A stretch of DNA of 64,000 nucleotides from Rachycentron canadum (Eukaryota > Chordata > Actinopteri > Carangiformes > Rachycentridae), in contig CM076659.1 in assembly GCA_038496675.1 (NCBI GenBank), forward strand, positions 20,298,716 through 20,362,715. The letters run 5' to 3'. Positions 24,227 to 37,850 of this stretch are shown piece by piece; the stretch's first letter is position 1, and each line of letters opens with the position of its first letter. Both the position numbers and the translations under genes were made by a program. Under the pieces are notes generated by a model. That model did not search any database, had not been told where the DNA came from, and saw only the letters and a program-made list of their open reading frames with translations.

Positions 24227-24894
24227 TTTTGTTTGAGTTTAAAGAAAAATACAGAAAAGACCAGTGATGTGAAACAGTGTCAGAGTTGGAGCTCATGCAG
24301 AGCCAGTGAGCAGGTGATTTGGACCAATTGTTACTTTCTTGATTGTCATCTGCCTGCTGCAGATAAGAACTATACTCCCTCAGCGATGTTACAGGCAACA
24401 GCTCCTCTTTCCTTGTTCTCTTCTGTAGCATACTGAACTGAACTTATAATTCCTCCTTTTATGAAACTCAGGAATCTTTAGAAACCTTGCTCCTGCGTGC
24501 TCCTTCTGCCTTTACCTTTGCCCACCTGGAAAACACCCAAAATGTGACTCTTTCACCTTCAGCTGAATGATCTGAATGCTGTCTTTCCGGTTCTTGTTTT
24601 TACCTTTTCCCCTTTTGACCCGTGAGTATCATTTGGAGTATTGACCTCCCTGTAAACCTTTGTGAACCCCCGATGACCCCCGATGGCTGTTGCTTGGTGT
24701 TCCTGAATGAAGCGCATCTCTTACAGAGAGTGGGGAACCTTGGAGCGGCGCCGTGACTTCGGCTCCAGGCAGGGGGGGCGCCCAGGGCAGAGAGCCCGCT
24801 CTGGGCAGAGGAAGCCCCTCCTCCACAGAACTTCAGGATCCCAGTAGAAACAGGAGAGCTCATCCCAATTGGGCCATACTGGGTAACGACATGG

Positions 24895-24898
<4 letters not shown>

Positions 24899-24951
<53 letters not shown>
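24899..24951 (+). repeat. (GT)26 microsatellite
   Basis: This is an uninterrupted GT tract. Confidence 0.95.
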
Positions 24952-24953
<2 letters not shown>

Positions 24954-26149
24954 ATCAGTCATGTTCTCTTGAGATAAAATCAGACATGTTCCAAGTCTTT
25001 AGATTTCTCAAACAGCTGGTTGATGTTGATCTCATGAGGTTACAGGGTTCAAAATGTTTTACTGTAAACCCTGTTCCTTCTAAAGGGCATCGCAATCGTA
25101 TTAATGTCTTTGTCATTCATAGTTTTTTCTTGCTTTATGACACATAGAAGTAGCTAAAAGTGAGCAGGAGTGCACTCTGTGTGTGTGTGTTTGCTCTGGC
25201 TCTGGTTTATGGGTCAAAAATCATCTGTTTATACCAACAAACCCACATGTTTCCTGCAGTTGGTTCAGATTACATCTTACATCTGAAACAAAACTAGAAC
25301 TGTTAACTTGGTTTTGTAGTTTACAGTATTACAGTGTATTTTATTGGGTTTGACATAAAGGTGCAATAGTTTGAGACTTTAGCGCAGCTGCTCCAAAGAG
25401 CCTTGTGGCTGAAATACGAGACTCATAATGTCAACTTTCCTCGGATCTGTTGAACTGTTCACGCTGACTTTACCCTCCTCGGTATCAGATTAAGCTGGTT
25501 ATAGATTTTGGGTTCCCTCAGGACGCATCGGAAAGGGGTGTCAGTCAGTTGGCCTGTCCGTCCGTTTGTCTGCTTAGTCAGCTGTGTCAGGGAGGGCTGA
25601 CATGTCCTTCAGAAGGGTTTCTACAGCAGATGTGCTCTCTGTTGAAAAACCCTGGAGAAGAAATGGAGGGATGGAGCAGGAAGGCAGGGAGAGACAGAAG
25701 TGGGGGTGAAGTGGAAGAAGTAGAGGATATGTCACATTTTGATATTCCCACTGTGGCATTTTGGCTTATGAATTTCCATTTTAGAGGGCAGTCAATGTCT
25801 GTGACTGCTACATTAGTTTTATGGCCAAAAACAGCTTATTGCAGGCGGCGATGGTGCACCGGAAATATTTCATTTTGCATCACGGCCTGCTGAAAAGTTA
25901 ACTTGCTATGTCTTTGTGAATGAATTTGGTCATTATTTTGCAATTCACTGCATAATTTCAATTTTGGTCTACATATACGTCCAGTGCGCACAGACACACA
26001 CAGGCAAGTGGCATTCTAATAGATTCTGTAAAGACATGACTGTCCTGTAAAAAACGAGCCCATAGTTCGTCAGCGCAGCGGATTATTGTGACCCATATTT
26101 CGGTTTTGTTGCTAGGTAACATCTAGTGGTCGTAGTGATGATGGCAGGA

Positions 26150-26400
26150 GCGAAGGGAAAAATGCGTTGACGTAGTTTATAGAGCGACAAAGTCCATGTC
26201 AGGAGGAGGTTGAGGTGGATGGATGGGTCAACAAAACACAGGAATATGACAAAGTGACGAGCAGTGTCTATTATCCATGACCAATCTCAACCATCTTTTC
26301 CTAAACTAAACCAAGTAGTTTTAGTGCCAAAACCTAACCAAGTCATATCTGCTGTTACAATAACCATGACAACCAAGGTCCAGTGCACCTGCTGCCCTAG
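26150..26400. repeat. Dispersed fish repeat (CCTAAACCTAACC type)
   Basis: The wording 'ccatcttttcctaaactaaa', 'ccaagtagttttagtgccaa' and 'aacctaaccaagtca' is that of an interspersed repeat seen in many teleost genomes. The boundaries are approximate and the family is not assigned. Confidence 0.5.
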
Positions 26401-27510
26401 GGGGGCTATTTCAGCAGACATTGCTTTGGCTTGTATCATTAGAGGGTTGTGAAAAATGAACCATGTGGTTGTTCAGGTTGGAAGACTGGTTGGTAACGAT
26501 ACGAGTGTTTCTCGAATATAAATGTATGCACCCACACGTTTGCACGCACAACTGACTAAAGACGCAAACCCAGAAATGTACGTTTTCTGCTGCAAGTCTT
26601 GCTGAAGGGAGGATTACATCAACAGGGCTATGAGGTTGAATCATGCAGCTGCTGTGAGATCTGACTTACACCTGAGGGGCAGCACACATGGTCTCTCTTG
26701 ATTTCATTAGGGACGTTTCTATACACCTGTATTTCAATGCATATTTTCACTTTGGGAAGTAAACACTGGAATGGAAATGAGGGTGAATAGTGTAAAAACT
26801 AAGTTGTTTGTTTGAGGGGAAAAAGTCTATTGAGTAAATATGGATGCGATAAAGGCTAATGGAATATTTAAATGAACAGCGATGTGGTACCGGTTTCTGC
26901 TTCTCCTGCTGTAAACACCGCACTCCTTGCTGGGATTTACTGTTGCATGCTCCCGCTGTGCAGAAAAAAATCAGAATAAAAAGAGCAACAGCATCAGATA
27001 GGCCTGTGCTCTCGGATGCTACTCCATAACTCAGTTTGAGTCTGGAAAATAACCCTTGTTACATAAAAATAAGACACTGTAGGTGAGAAACAGCAGTGGA
27101 ATACCGTGATGGACCAGAATACCATCTTGTTTACTCTTCTAGTGGTAGCACTGACACAAAGATATGATCAAAAATAATCTGCAGGATCATATGTGTACAG
27201 AAAATGTTATTTTGTTTGTTTTTTTTTTAAGTCATTGGTGCTTGACAAATAAAGGTCAGCTTATATTTGGGATGATGCTGTAGATGTATGCTCCTTCACT
27301 GTGTAGTACAGCTATGTAGTATTTTGCAGTGAGCGCGAATGCTCCATCCCCCTCTTCAGACACTTTTATTTTGACAAAGTGTCTCAGAGAGACATTTATG
27401 CAAAGGTTGATATGTCGCTCTGCCACTCTCCGCCTGTCACGCCTAAATGTTCCTGCCACAGTCTGGGTTGTGTGGGTTTGTGGGTGGGTTGCGTGGGTGT
27501 GTGTGTCTTG

Positions 27511-27538
27511 GAGGGAGGGAGGGAGGGAGGGAGGGTTG

Positions 27539-27570
<32 letters not shown>
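27511..27570 (+). repeat. (GGGA)n(GA)n compound microsatellite
   Basis: The tract is all purine on the plus strand, with GGGA/GGGAG units running into GA units. Confidence 0.9.
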
Positions 27571-27573
<3 letters not shown>

Positions 27574-27939
27574 CCTCGGGTATGTGAGCGTGTCCTCGGG
27601 GATGCTGGTGTTCAGATTAATTAAAAACTTCAATCCCTCTGTTCTCTGACAGGAATATGGATGCCGCCAAGGGCTTAACTGTAAATACTGTTTCTCCAAA
27701 ATTGTCATTTAAAAAGATTCATCGTTCCAGGTAATAATTGCTGTTTAAGGCACTGTGGTGAGGATTTGAAAAAGAGGAAATAAATGGACTTAACGAACTG
27801 CCTTTTACACACTTTTATGAGTATCACTTGGTTCAAGTTAACTGTAAAGCAGTGACTAAATGGGAATTAGTCTAACATCAAGTCTCATCTCATTATTTTT
27901 ATTGTAAGTATAGACCTGACCTACTGACCTTTTATTTAA

Positions 27940-28362
27940 AGGTCCCATATTTTACACTTTTCTGGTATTTCATTTGAAGTGTTGATATCCATAGGGAGAT
28001 ATGTTCGGGGATTTAAGAACCAAAAACCATCTCGGGTCTAGAACGACAGGTCAGTCAGCCAATCAGAGGAGAGGATCTAAGCCTCTCTTTTGATTGGCTG
28101 ACTGTTTTCTGAGTGATCAAATATGAATCTTGTAGATTTCAGGTAATCACATAGAGAAACCAAATCCTCCAAGGTTGGATGGCAGGTCCAGGTGGGCGGG
28201 GCTTGGGGCCGCGGTTGAGGGCAGTGACTGCTTTGTTGTGACATCACAGAGGTCCAGATGTCCCGACGGCTGGTTTTAAGGCTCAGTTTCTGAGCATTTC
28301 TCTGTGGACTGAGAACCTGATTTATAATCAAAGAAGATGTGGACATCTACTTTTAGACGAGA
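27940..28362 (+). mobile_element. TTAA miniature transposon, copy 2
   Basis: The left end is TTAA (27936-27939) followed by AGGTCCCATATTTTACAC. Inside are a 23-base hairpin with CCAAT in each arm (28052-28074 and 28082-28104), a GC box GGGCGGGGC (28194-28202) and TTGTGACATCACA (about 28236). The right terminal repeat is eroded. The minus-strand open frame across it recurs as a related frame in other copies, because the DNA is repeated; it is not a gene. Confidence 0.85.
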
Positions 28363-31300
28363 TGGAACTGAAGAAAACCAAAACTCCACTGGCCAAACTA
28401 TGTAAACTGTCCCTCCTCAAACAAATGAAACATCATCAGGAGTCTTTCTGTTTTGATTACTGCATTGAGAAACCTAGATTGATAGGGAAAAGGGCATCTC
28501 TGCAAAGAGAAAACATCAGAGGATTCATTTCATAAAAATAAAGAGTAAACTTAAATGTTGCCACGGGAAAAGCAGCTGGGAATGTTACCCTGGAGAGGCC
28601 AGCAGCTCTGCCATAAAACATCAAAGATTATGATAGAAGAGGATGTTGCACGAGTCAGAGTTCCAGTGAAGACCCCCCGACGCACAATTCAGATGGTCTT
28701 TTTAATTGTAACAGGAAAGACAGTTAAATAGTGCAACCCTTAGCCCAAAATATTAACCCCCCCCCCACCCCCCCTTTTTTTTTTCATTTCATGTGGAGAG
28801 CAGCGGCTCCATGTCAGATGAAAAGCAGATCCACTGGAGAAGAGCTTCACTCTGGGCTCTTTGTTTTTTAGGCAGGTTTTTCTGAAATGCTTTCTTAAGC
28901 CAAGAATAGAAGAGCTTTTCAGTGAAAGGATGTGAGCTGTTTCTTTTGTGAGAAAGCATTTTTGAAGAAGTGGTTGAGTTCTGTGGTTCCGAGGCTTTTT
29001 CACAGTAGTTACCAAGAATCACCGTAAAGCCTGATGTCGCTGAGAGTGAAGACTGAAAGTTATTTTATATTTTGTACACAGTTTACGCGTTTGTCATGAT
29101 TTCAGCTCTTTAATTTGGAGATGGGAAATAACTTTATATTTTTGATAATATCAAGAAGATTATTTGTTTTTATTTGTATTTATTTATTTGGGAGTTGTTA
29201 CAGTCTGCCCTGCTGCTATGTACGTCCATCATTTTCCTGTTCTTCTTTTGGTGCGTTATACCTTGGTATGTGACAAATAAAACATCATCGCTTACACCTG
29301 AAACATAAAATACCATAATATAATTATTATATTATATATTATAATATAAACACCACCACCATCAATATATCTAAATACCTAATAATACCGATAGTTTACT
29401 ACTACAATTTTTAGAGACTTCACCACACATCTACAGAAATGGATATTTTACTCTTGTCTACATTGATCAAACTTGGCCATTTAGTTGGTTTTTAGTTGAT
29501 AGATAATACAGACACTCAAAATATGAACATTTACATATCATGACTTTTTGGTCATTTTTTTATTCCATAATAAGACAGTAAAGACAGACAGGAAGTGAAG
29601 GGACAAAGAGCAGGACTTTGTGCCGATGTGGGATCACTACCCACCACGGGTCACCCCTTAAAGAACATTTAAACCTCTTTCACCTGATTTCAGAGTATAA
29701 TGCTCTGAAGTAGGGCTGCTGAAGTCAGACTTTAGTTACGGAGCATTTTTGATGATTATAGTAATTCTTCACCAAACAGATGTCTCACATCTGCCTTTTT
29801 CAAACGTTGAACTCGAAATGCAGTTGAAGGAGACTCAGTGTCAGAACATATCTGAGAGCAGTTGCCACGGCAGGGATCAGACCCGTTCCTGATGGTTCGC
29901 TGTACCACCCAGAACACACTGTCATCATCACGTAGCCTCATCAAGCTCAGCAGATTTGGCCACTGGCCCGGTGTCTTTGGGATGAGCTGTTATCATTAAA
30001 TGAGCAAGACTAAAATCTCCTCCCGAACCAAATGAGTCATGACTGTCTGAAAGAGAGAGCTTATTTTAAATCAGCATTCTTAGTCAGAGGAGCTTATGTG
30101 GGGCCACGCCCAGAGCTTTTAGAATTTCCTTCCTTTTGTGGAGACTTTGCACAATTCTTACAGCCTCAATGTGAAATACTGATGATTAAATAGAAACTTA
30201 GCTGTGAGGTAAATCTATTATTTAGGTCTGTAACAGTTTAAATAAGCATTTTTAGAGAAAACTTGTGCGCACATAAAATATTACTAACCTGCATAAAATA
30301 AGTATGAAGTGAGAGATGTACTAATGACAAAAACACGCATACATGGAGTTGCATGAAATATTTAACATAAAGGTCGTTGACCATCATTCACACAGTGACA
30401 ATATATATTTTCCTGGTGTGAAGCATGTAGCACGGGTCACTGGTAGAGTCATAAAGCATAAAGCCATTCAACTACAGTGATATAGTTTGTACATAATTCA
30501 TGAGAGTGACATATGTGTTTCCACTCAGGAGGCACCAAGAGTGTACATCAAGCTGTCTGACTACAAGTAGGCTGGGTGATATGCTTGAGATTCATGCCAT
30601 GAAATTTTTTTGAAAAAGCAAACTGAGTGATACTTAATTTTACAGGTCTGTACTTTTCTGTAAAGGCAAAATGAAGACAATGATTTAGGTTCAGTTCATT
30701 TAGAAGCATGTGTAGATTAATATTTAAACCCAAGAAAATAGAAACCATCTGTTCAATATCAACTTTAAATTTAGAGAATTAAGTTTAACATAATAACAAA
30801 TTTCACATTTGAATGTTGAGCTGACAAAAAAGAGTCTTCAGGTTACATTCACAGTTTATTGGAAATGATCAATTTCTTCCTGTGAAGTCAGAGTTTTTCA
30901 TTAGAGACTGAGAGATACAATAATTATTTTAAATTCACTCTTTAACAGAAACAGAAACATTTACCATATGGAGCACTTACACTACACCTTAGGTGTGGTG
31001 AACAGATTGTGACTCAGAGAGAGCTTTTGTATGATGGAGAAATGTAATGAGGACATGAATGAAAAATATTGCATTTCTCTGAGAGTCAATAAATAGGATG
31101 AATATATACTACAAGATCACAAGTTACAAATTTGACACAAAGGGCCTTAAAAATGGATCTGGCCAAAAAAAGTATGACATTTTGATCTCGTCCTGTATCT
31201 GGACCTGAGTGTCTGACCTAAAGGGAGAAAAAAAAAACATTTCATTCCAATCGTGTCCAAGTTTAGTTGATGCAGAAATTAAAAAGCAATAATGAGGCAG

Positions 31301-31681
31301 CATCCAGAGCTGCAGGAAATTAAATAAGACAAAGGAACTGTTGGATGAACACATATTTAAAGAGGTTAAGCAAACAAACCCAGAGACTTCATCAGGCAAA
31401 CAAGGCAGGGTCAATAACATGACTTTATAATGTTGTATTTACTAAAGACTCAGCTCTGCTGCTCGCTCACCACCTCCTGTTTTATTTGTTGAAGCAGAGC
31501 GGCACAGGTCACTGAGCGTGGCGTGAGCCCCGAAGGAAACCGTGGCAGTCGACTAACCAGACAAGAGTGAGATACCCACCACTACCCCCCACAGGTTACA
31601 GGCACTGAGCCAAAAACGCCTCACAAAACATCACACTGAATGTTTGCATGTTTGCGTTCACACTCAGATTCAAAGTTACAC

Positions 31682-31682
<1 letters not shown>

Positions 31683-31722
<40 letters not shown>
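31683..31722 (+). repeat. (CA)20 microsatellite
   Basis: This is an uninterrupted CA tract. Confidence 0.95.
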
Positions 31723-31724
<2 letters not shown>

Positions 31725-33129
31725 CAAAAAGACATGATAATGATAATGCATTCCAGGAGAGCTTGAAATAACACAAACAAAGAGCCTCTTGCGGATCGGA
31801 GCTGGCATGACCGTGCCACCTTAAGGGGATGTGAGCGATGTGTGTGTGTGTGTGTGCACATGTGTCTGCGCTGCTATTATTCATAGGTTGAGACAGACAT
31901 GGTGTGAGTGGTTTTAAGGTCAAAGAAGACAGTAAACAGTGAAGCCGGCTGACCCAGGGTCAAATCACTTTAAGCTGTCAGGACAACTTGCTCAGTGACT
32001 TTAATTTGTCAGACGCCTGAATCGTCTTATTTGGAAATAAAAAGACAACGAGTAACAAGCTGGTTTGTTATGATGGAGATGGAGATGAAGAAAGCGCCAA
32101 ACACAGACTGAGATTGGAGAGAAGAGGCAGTAAAAGCGACAGAGGCAGGGGCAGATGCCCGCTGTCCCTGTTGTGTCTCTCTTTGTCTCTGTGTCCATCA
32201 TGTGAGTGCACCGCTGTGATTGCTCACAACTTGTACTTCATCCATTATTCACAGCTTCGCACTGACTGAGACAGGGGGACTTATCACCGCCCAGCCAGAG
32301 GGACAGAGGGGTGAAAGGGACATAATGTGCAGTTGGACCAGCAAGAGGGCCAGATGCACTAATGTGCATCGTGTGTGTGTCTGTGTGTGTGTGTGCAGCT
32401 GTTAGTGTCTGTGAGAACGGAGTCAGTGATGTTGCGCGTCCTGCAGAGTGCCAGGTGTCCTAATGTGTGATTCACAATACTCTGCTGTTGGGCCCGTGGA
32501 GCATATCCGTTTAAATCACACACAGAAACACAGGCACAATGCTGCCTCTGCTCCATTCTGTGGACTGAAAAATGAGCAGGGGCATTTCCTTCCCACTGCT
32601 CCCAGTATGCAGTGATTGTGGGAAGCCTGCGGTAGCTCAGACCCCGGCGGATAGTTTGGCGCGGCACCACAGAGTTGTTTTGACTCGGTGCATAACGCTC
32701 CTGAGGACAAGCCGGGGGACTTGGCGTAAGAGTGAGAAGTTTTGGCGGGAAGCAGTGACATTTTAACAAGTACTGAGTAGTGTCAGTATATGCTGAGGGT
32801 ATAAGACAGCACTGATACCATGGTAGAATAATGTCTAATTATATGGTCTGTATTCATAAGAAGCCTGCAGAGTGGGAAGCTGTTTCACTAAAACATGTGG
32901 CCCTTAAATCATCATATAATGACCTGTAAAGCATGAGATAGAATTTGTCTTCACTTTCACCTAAATCAAATCACAATCAAAGCCTCTGCTCCACATGGAG
33001 ACTATTACACTGACCATTTTCTATAGTGAACTGGAGAATACCTGCGTACCAGTTAATGGTGGACCGTTAACCGCTACCAGGGAGAGAGCCAGCACCCCGC
33101 CTGTTCCCTGCCTACCAGCCTATGTGTTT

Positions 33130-33556
33130 TTATGGTTTTATATGGCCTGAGACCCCAGTGCATCTCTGAGCTCCTCTGCCCCCTTTCCATCCTCAGACCA
33201 GCGAACCCTGGCCATCCCTGGGTCGAGGCTAAGGGGAAAAGGCGATGGTGCATTTGCTGTCGCCGCCTCAAAGCTTTGGAGCAGTTTACCCCTTTTATTG
33301 AAGTAGTACTTTTAAGGCGAAATTCAAAACTGATTTTCTCTGGTTTTTGTGTGCCCCTTCTTTTCTTTCATTTTAGCCTCTGTGTTTTTATTTCAAACTG
33401 TTCCTCGTCTGTCTCTGCCTATGGGATAGTGAAGTCATCTCAAATGCTATCTCCTTGCTTTTTGCCATCAAATATTACTTCATTGTATTTTGTTCTACTG
33501 CACTTTCAACTCTGGTTGCTTTAAATGTGCTTTATACATAAACTTGATTTAATTTG
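33130..33556 (+). mobile_element. LINE 3' end (Rex/L2-like)
   Basis: The DNA translates, across a frameshift, to LRPQCISELL and then GDGAFAVAASKLWSSLP. This is the C-terminal reverse-transcriptase signature of fish non-LTR elements (usual GDRAFAVAAP-x-LWNSLP). A stop follows soon after. The tail 'aaatgtgctttatacataaa' resembles the 3' tails of these LINEs. It is 5'-truncated and dead. Confidence 0.7.
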
Positions 33557-33779
33557 AGACATAGAGATGTGACCATTGCTTCAGAGAGGGCTCTATATTG
33601 TAATGGGTTTCCAAGAGATAAAAGTCTTTTGTGTAAATTCAGTTCAGCCCACACATCAGCAGATGTTCCTTCTTTATACAGAAAAAAGTGCTTTATACAG
33701 AAAAAGTGTTTATAAACTGAAAAAATAGGTAAATTAATCACACAGGATAAAGATTTCACCTCCTTTATCCAGAGAGGTC

Positions 33780-34395
33780 AATGCAGAATGTACCATCTGT
33801 GATATTATATAGAAGACTCAAACAACATGCTGGTTCTGTATGTACCATATACTGCCACATACTGGACCATAAGAATGCACCCCTCTGGTCTTTGCTCAGT
33901 CCAAAAGGGCACGTCACTTCGCCGCTCATGGACCCACGGCTGCCCAAATCCCATTGCTTGCCTTTATAGTTACTGCACCCATCACTGTCAGCTCCTTCTC
34001 GGACACTGTGTTCCTCAAAAGAATGTCTTCCGGCTCTGCCGTCCCTGCACACGAGGCGCCCTCAGTCCAGACTGTTCTGGTCTGTGGTTCCCTGGTGGTG
34101 GAACAAGCTACCGACTGCTCTCAGAGCAGGGACGTCCCTCCCTGTCTTCAAGAATCTCTTGAAGACACATCTACTCCAACAGCACCTCCTCTCCTAAGAC
34201 CTCTAGCACCCTAACAGGCCCAACTAGCATTTACTGTGCACTTTCACTGCACTTCTTCACCTGATCTCTGTGCACTTTTTAAACAGATGACGTACTTAGT
34301 ACTTAAACTGAGGACTCCTTCTGTACTGAAGCTTTAGTGATGTCACTCTCTTGTTAGTCACTGGATAAAGGTGCTCTGGTCTAATGTACTTTTAG
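33780..34395 (+). mobile_element. LINE 3' end (L2/Maui-like), second fragment
   Basis: The frame at 34093-34199 reads WWWNKLPTALRAGTSLPVFK and then NLLKTHLLQQHLLS followed by a stop, the typical end of L2-clade ORF2 (WN-x-LP...SL-x-x-FK-x-x-LKTHL). The 3' tail at about 34353-34390, with 'cactggataaaggtgctctg', is a worn form of the L2 tail 'cgctttggataaaagcgtctg'. It is 5'-truncated. Confidence 0.8.
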
Positions 34396-35695
34396 TTTAC
34401 TTAATACTTAATTTGCATTAATATATTCCTACAACTCTTTAGTTTATAGTACAGGTTTCAATTCTCAAGTAGTCTCTGAGTTTCAATACCCTTCTAAGAC
34501 CCTGCATAAGTCTGTACTCTACTGACTTTGAGAAGGGGTTAGACATTTTTCAGGGCAGCAGCAGTAATTGCAGATTTAAATTTCACCACAAACTGCCCAC
34601 ATTGAAGCTTGTATATCAGCTAGAAACACACTGAGTTTGCTCCGTTTAGCTTTGTTTCATCCATCCTGAAAGCAACCCAAGGTTCCAGGACTGAAGAGCT
34701 CATATGATTTTCAAAAGTGGCAAAAAAAAAAAATATATATAACCAAACATTTACTCATTAAATGTTTTTACTTATCGAAAAGCACATGACGGCAGCAGGA
34801 CACTTGTGCCAGATTGCTGTGGGGCAGACTGCTTTGTGAGCTGGGAAAGTGAATGAGATAATGATGTAAATATTGGGCATTGGGGCCCACAGTGTGGTCG
34901 CTCAGCTGCAGAACACTTGAATTATACAGCATACACTGCTTGGAGTCATTTTCTGGTTTGGTTTGGAGCTTAAGACCCAGCTGTATGTTGACATGCGAAT
35001 GTCATAACAGAAGATGCTTTTTTTTAAGCTGTGTGTCATGTGTGTTCCTGTGATGCAAATGAAAGTCAGGTTTTTAATGTATCGGGGCTTCAGCTTGTTG
35101 AGACTCAGGTCATTTTCAAACCACTCGTCGATTGGTGATGGACAAAGTCCCGAGCCGCGTTTGTAATTTCTGGCTTTGTTTTGCAATGATGAGGTTTCAA
35201 CAGAACCACGTGGCATCAACAAATGCCACACCATGTTGGAGCAGACAACTCCTTCAGTGGTCAGAGATTAGTGTGGGAAAAGACACTGAAGTTTGAACAA
35301 TACAAACATTTCCCTGTACTTTGGGCTTTTTTTAGTGTATTATGGTGAAAAGTGAGCGAGCCACTGCTCTGCGACAGACAGGATGTTTAGTGGGAAGAGG
35401 AAGAAAAGATATTGGCTTATTTACACGAGGGGTAGATGCTGATTTGTGTGCGTAGGTGTGTTTGTGCGTTTGTCCTTGTAGCTGTGTTAATGAGTGCATG
35501 TGCGAGCTGTGTGAATCCGTCTGTGTGTGTGTGTGTGTGTGTGAGTGTGTGTGTGTGTGTTTGCTTGAATTTGCATCTCTGCCAGTGACTCATTTTGGAA
35601 TTGCCCTACAGTGTATTTCACAGGAAATACAAGTTATAGAGTTTAAGAGAGTTAAAGTCAGAGTTGGATTTGCTGTGCAGCTTTGTGTGTGGAGG

Positions 35696-35697
<2 letters not shown>

Positions 35698-35729
<32 letters not shown>

Positions 35730-35732
35730 TGT

Positions 35733-35812
<80 letters not shown>
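35698..35812 (+). repeat. (GA)n(GT)n compound microsatellite
   Basis: About 30 bases of GA are followed by about 85 bases of GT with one TATGT interruption; it is the longest dinucleotide tract in the window. A shorter GT tract lies at about 35522-35560. Confidence 0.95.
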
Positions 35813-35815
<3 letters not shown>

Positions 35816-37059
35816 AGAAAGAAAGAGACAGACAGAGCAAGCCAGCGAGCGTAGGCTGTGTGCTTAAACTTGAGAGATTTACATGCAAAGCGCTGGTGCT
35901 CCTGCATCTTAACTTGGGGAGGTGAAGGTTGAAATGTACTGAGTGCAAATGCGCTTACGACTGGCGAGGAAACCAATTTCATTTACAAGTGGGAACTCAA
36001 AGTAATGTATTCCTACACTCAACCACACTCCATCTTAAGATGTTTGACTTGTTTTCCTGACTGGAGATTTATACCCCAGAATAACCAGGCCACAATACGA
36101 TAAGTTAATTCACCCACAGCTGTTTGGCTGATGCACTTTCAGACAGAATTAGCCACCCGCTTTCATACCGACTAATAAATTTAGTGAAGCCCCTCTGTGA
36201 TGTCTCAGCTGATGAAACAGTTTTTTCCCCTAATACTTCCATTGAGTTAAACCACTTCAGTTTGGCATGTACCAGAGGTCTCCACCATGTGAAGCACTCT
36301 TCTCCTCAGGGTTGCAGTGCAGTTACGGAGATAAGAGGAGGGGGAAGTGCAACTGCTCCTGCAGTGGTTAAATGAATGTGAAAGTATATATTAATGCACC
36401 GGTTCATTTGTTGAACAAGAGCGAATTTGATCCCGATGGAGTCTGAGGTCATTTATGCAATTTTGCTTCACTTTCACAAGGGAGCAGAACTCTTTAATTT
36501 CATAACTTTCAAGCTCCTTAAACTGTGCGTAGTGGAATGTGCATAGAAGTAGTAACTTATTAAATATTAGATGTGAAACCTAAAAGAGAAAAGTGGAGTA
36601 TGTATGTTGTCTATTCTCCTCAACCATCTCTAACATTGTTATGTGAAGTGGTTTAATTTGAAGTTTTGCATAATATGGCAAATTAAAGAGACATAAAATC
36701 CAAATGTTGAACAGGCTCTGAGTTTATATTTGAATATATGTGTGTTTAAATTATTGCATTATAGAGAGATCTAGCTTCCTCCACTGCATTTTTGTGTTAC
36801 TAATGTAGGATATATTTTATTTTCTGACACAAATTCACTGATATATCTGCTTTCCCATTTGGTCTGCAGCCATGTCTGCTACTGCACAATAAAGTTGTGT
36901 TTTAATTAATCAAATGTTGCACCATTATTTTTCTGCAAAAGTCAGCACATGCTGTTTTTTTTTTCTATTTGGTGTGAGGATTTGTTATTACTTGTGGCAG
37001 GTTTTGCCAACTTTTTTTATTCATGTCATTAGTGTTAAGAATTAAGAACTGAGACGTCA

Positions 37060-37195
37060 GAGGATTGTCCGAGTGTTGAAGAATACAAGGTTGCAATGCA
37101 AGGTTTGAGGGTGGGTCCAAGGGGGTGGAGCTTGGGGCATTGCTGAGGGCGGTGACTGCTTTGTTGTGACCTGACAAAGTCACAGATGTACTAGG
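37060..37195 (+). mobile_element. TTAA miniature transposon, copy 3 (core only)
   Basis: It keeps only the centre of the family: 'gggtgggtccaagggggtgg', 'gcttggggcattgctgaggg', 'cggtgactgctttgttgtga'. Both termini are lost. Confidence 0.7.
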
Positions 37196-37793
37196 TAACA
37201 TGCAAAACACATTGGTGCTGCTGTTTTCATACAGTTCAGTGTCACAGCTTCCTCATTGCCTTGAGGAATTTTCTATTTTGTGGGGTTTTAGAGTCGCAGA
37301 GTTATTTCTTTTTTATTTCTGCCGACTTTGGAAATCAGTTTCAAAACTTCTCGTGTTTTGTGTTTTACTTCCTGTCATCTCTAATTTTTTTGTCCTCCCC
37401 TCTCTTGCTCTTGCTCCTTTCTCCTCTACTCCTCTCATCTTTGCTCTTTCCTTCCTTTTTTATCCCTTTTACCCCCCCAATCCTCCTCTCTCCTCCTCTC
37501 TGCTTTGTGCCATGTTGTAGCTGGGATTATGTGCTCAGGCTGCCAGTTATGCTAGGCTTGCCTGCACTCCACTCCCAGGCCTTTGGTGTATTTACACAAG
37601 GAATTGAATAAGTTGGAGGAAGGCCTGAAACTATTTCTTATTACCATTAGACTCTGGGAGGGTAATGAATACAGGGATTTGGTTGTCAAATAGGTGTTTG
37701 TGGGAACTGTGTGGATTCATGTTGTGCAAACTGGGTTAGAAGGAAATACTATATTTATATATCACACATATATGAAAAGCCTGTAGAGAAGAA

Positions 37794-37803
37794 TATATAT
37801 ATA

Positions 37804-37847
<44 letters not shown>
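37794..37847 (+). repeat. (AT)n(GT)n(AT)n microsatellite
   Basis: AT and GT dinucleotides alternate in blocks. Confidence 0.9.

Positions 37848-37850
<3 letters not shown>

Noticed and set aside
24899..25147. CVCVCV and HTHTHT peptides here and at 23.5, 31.7, 35.5 and 54.3 kb
   Set aside because: They are translations of GT/CA microsatellites and not proteins.
28077..28346. Apparently conserved small proteins at 22.1, 28.1, 50.3 and 63.1 kb
   Set aside because: Similarity between these frames comes from copies of the same miniature transposon; frames are of unequal length, lie in either orientation and have no start or stop conservation.
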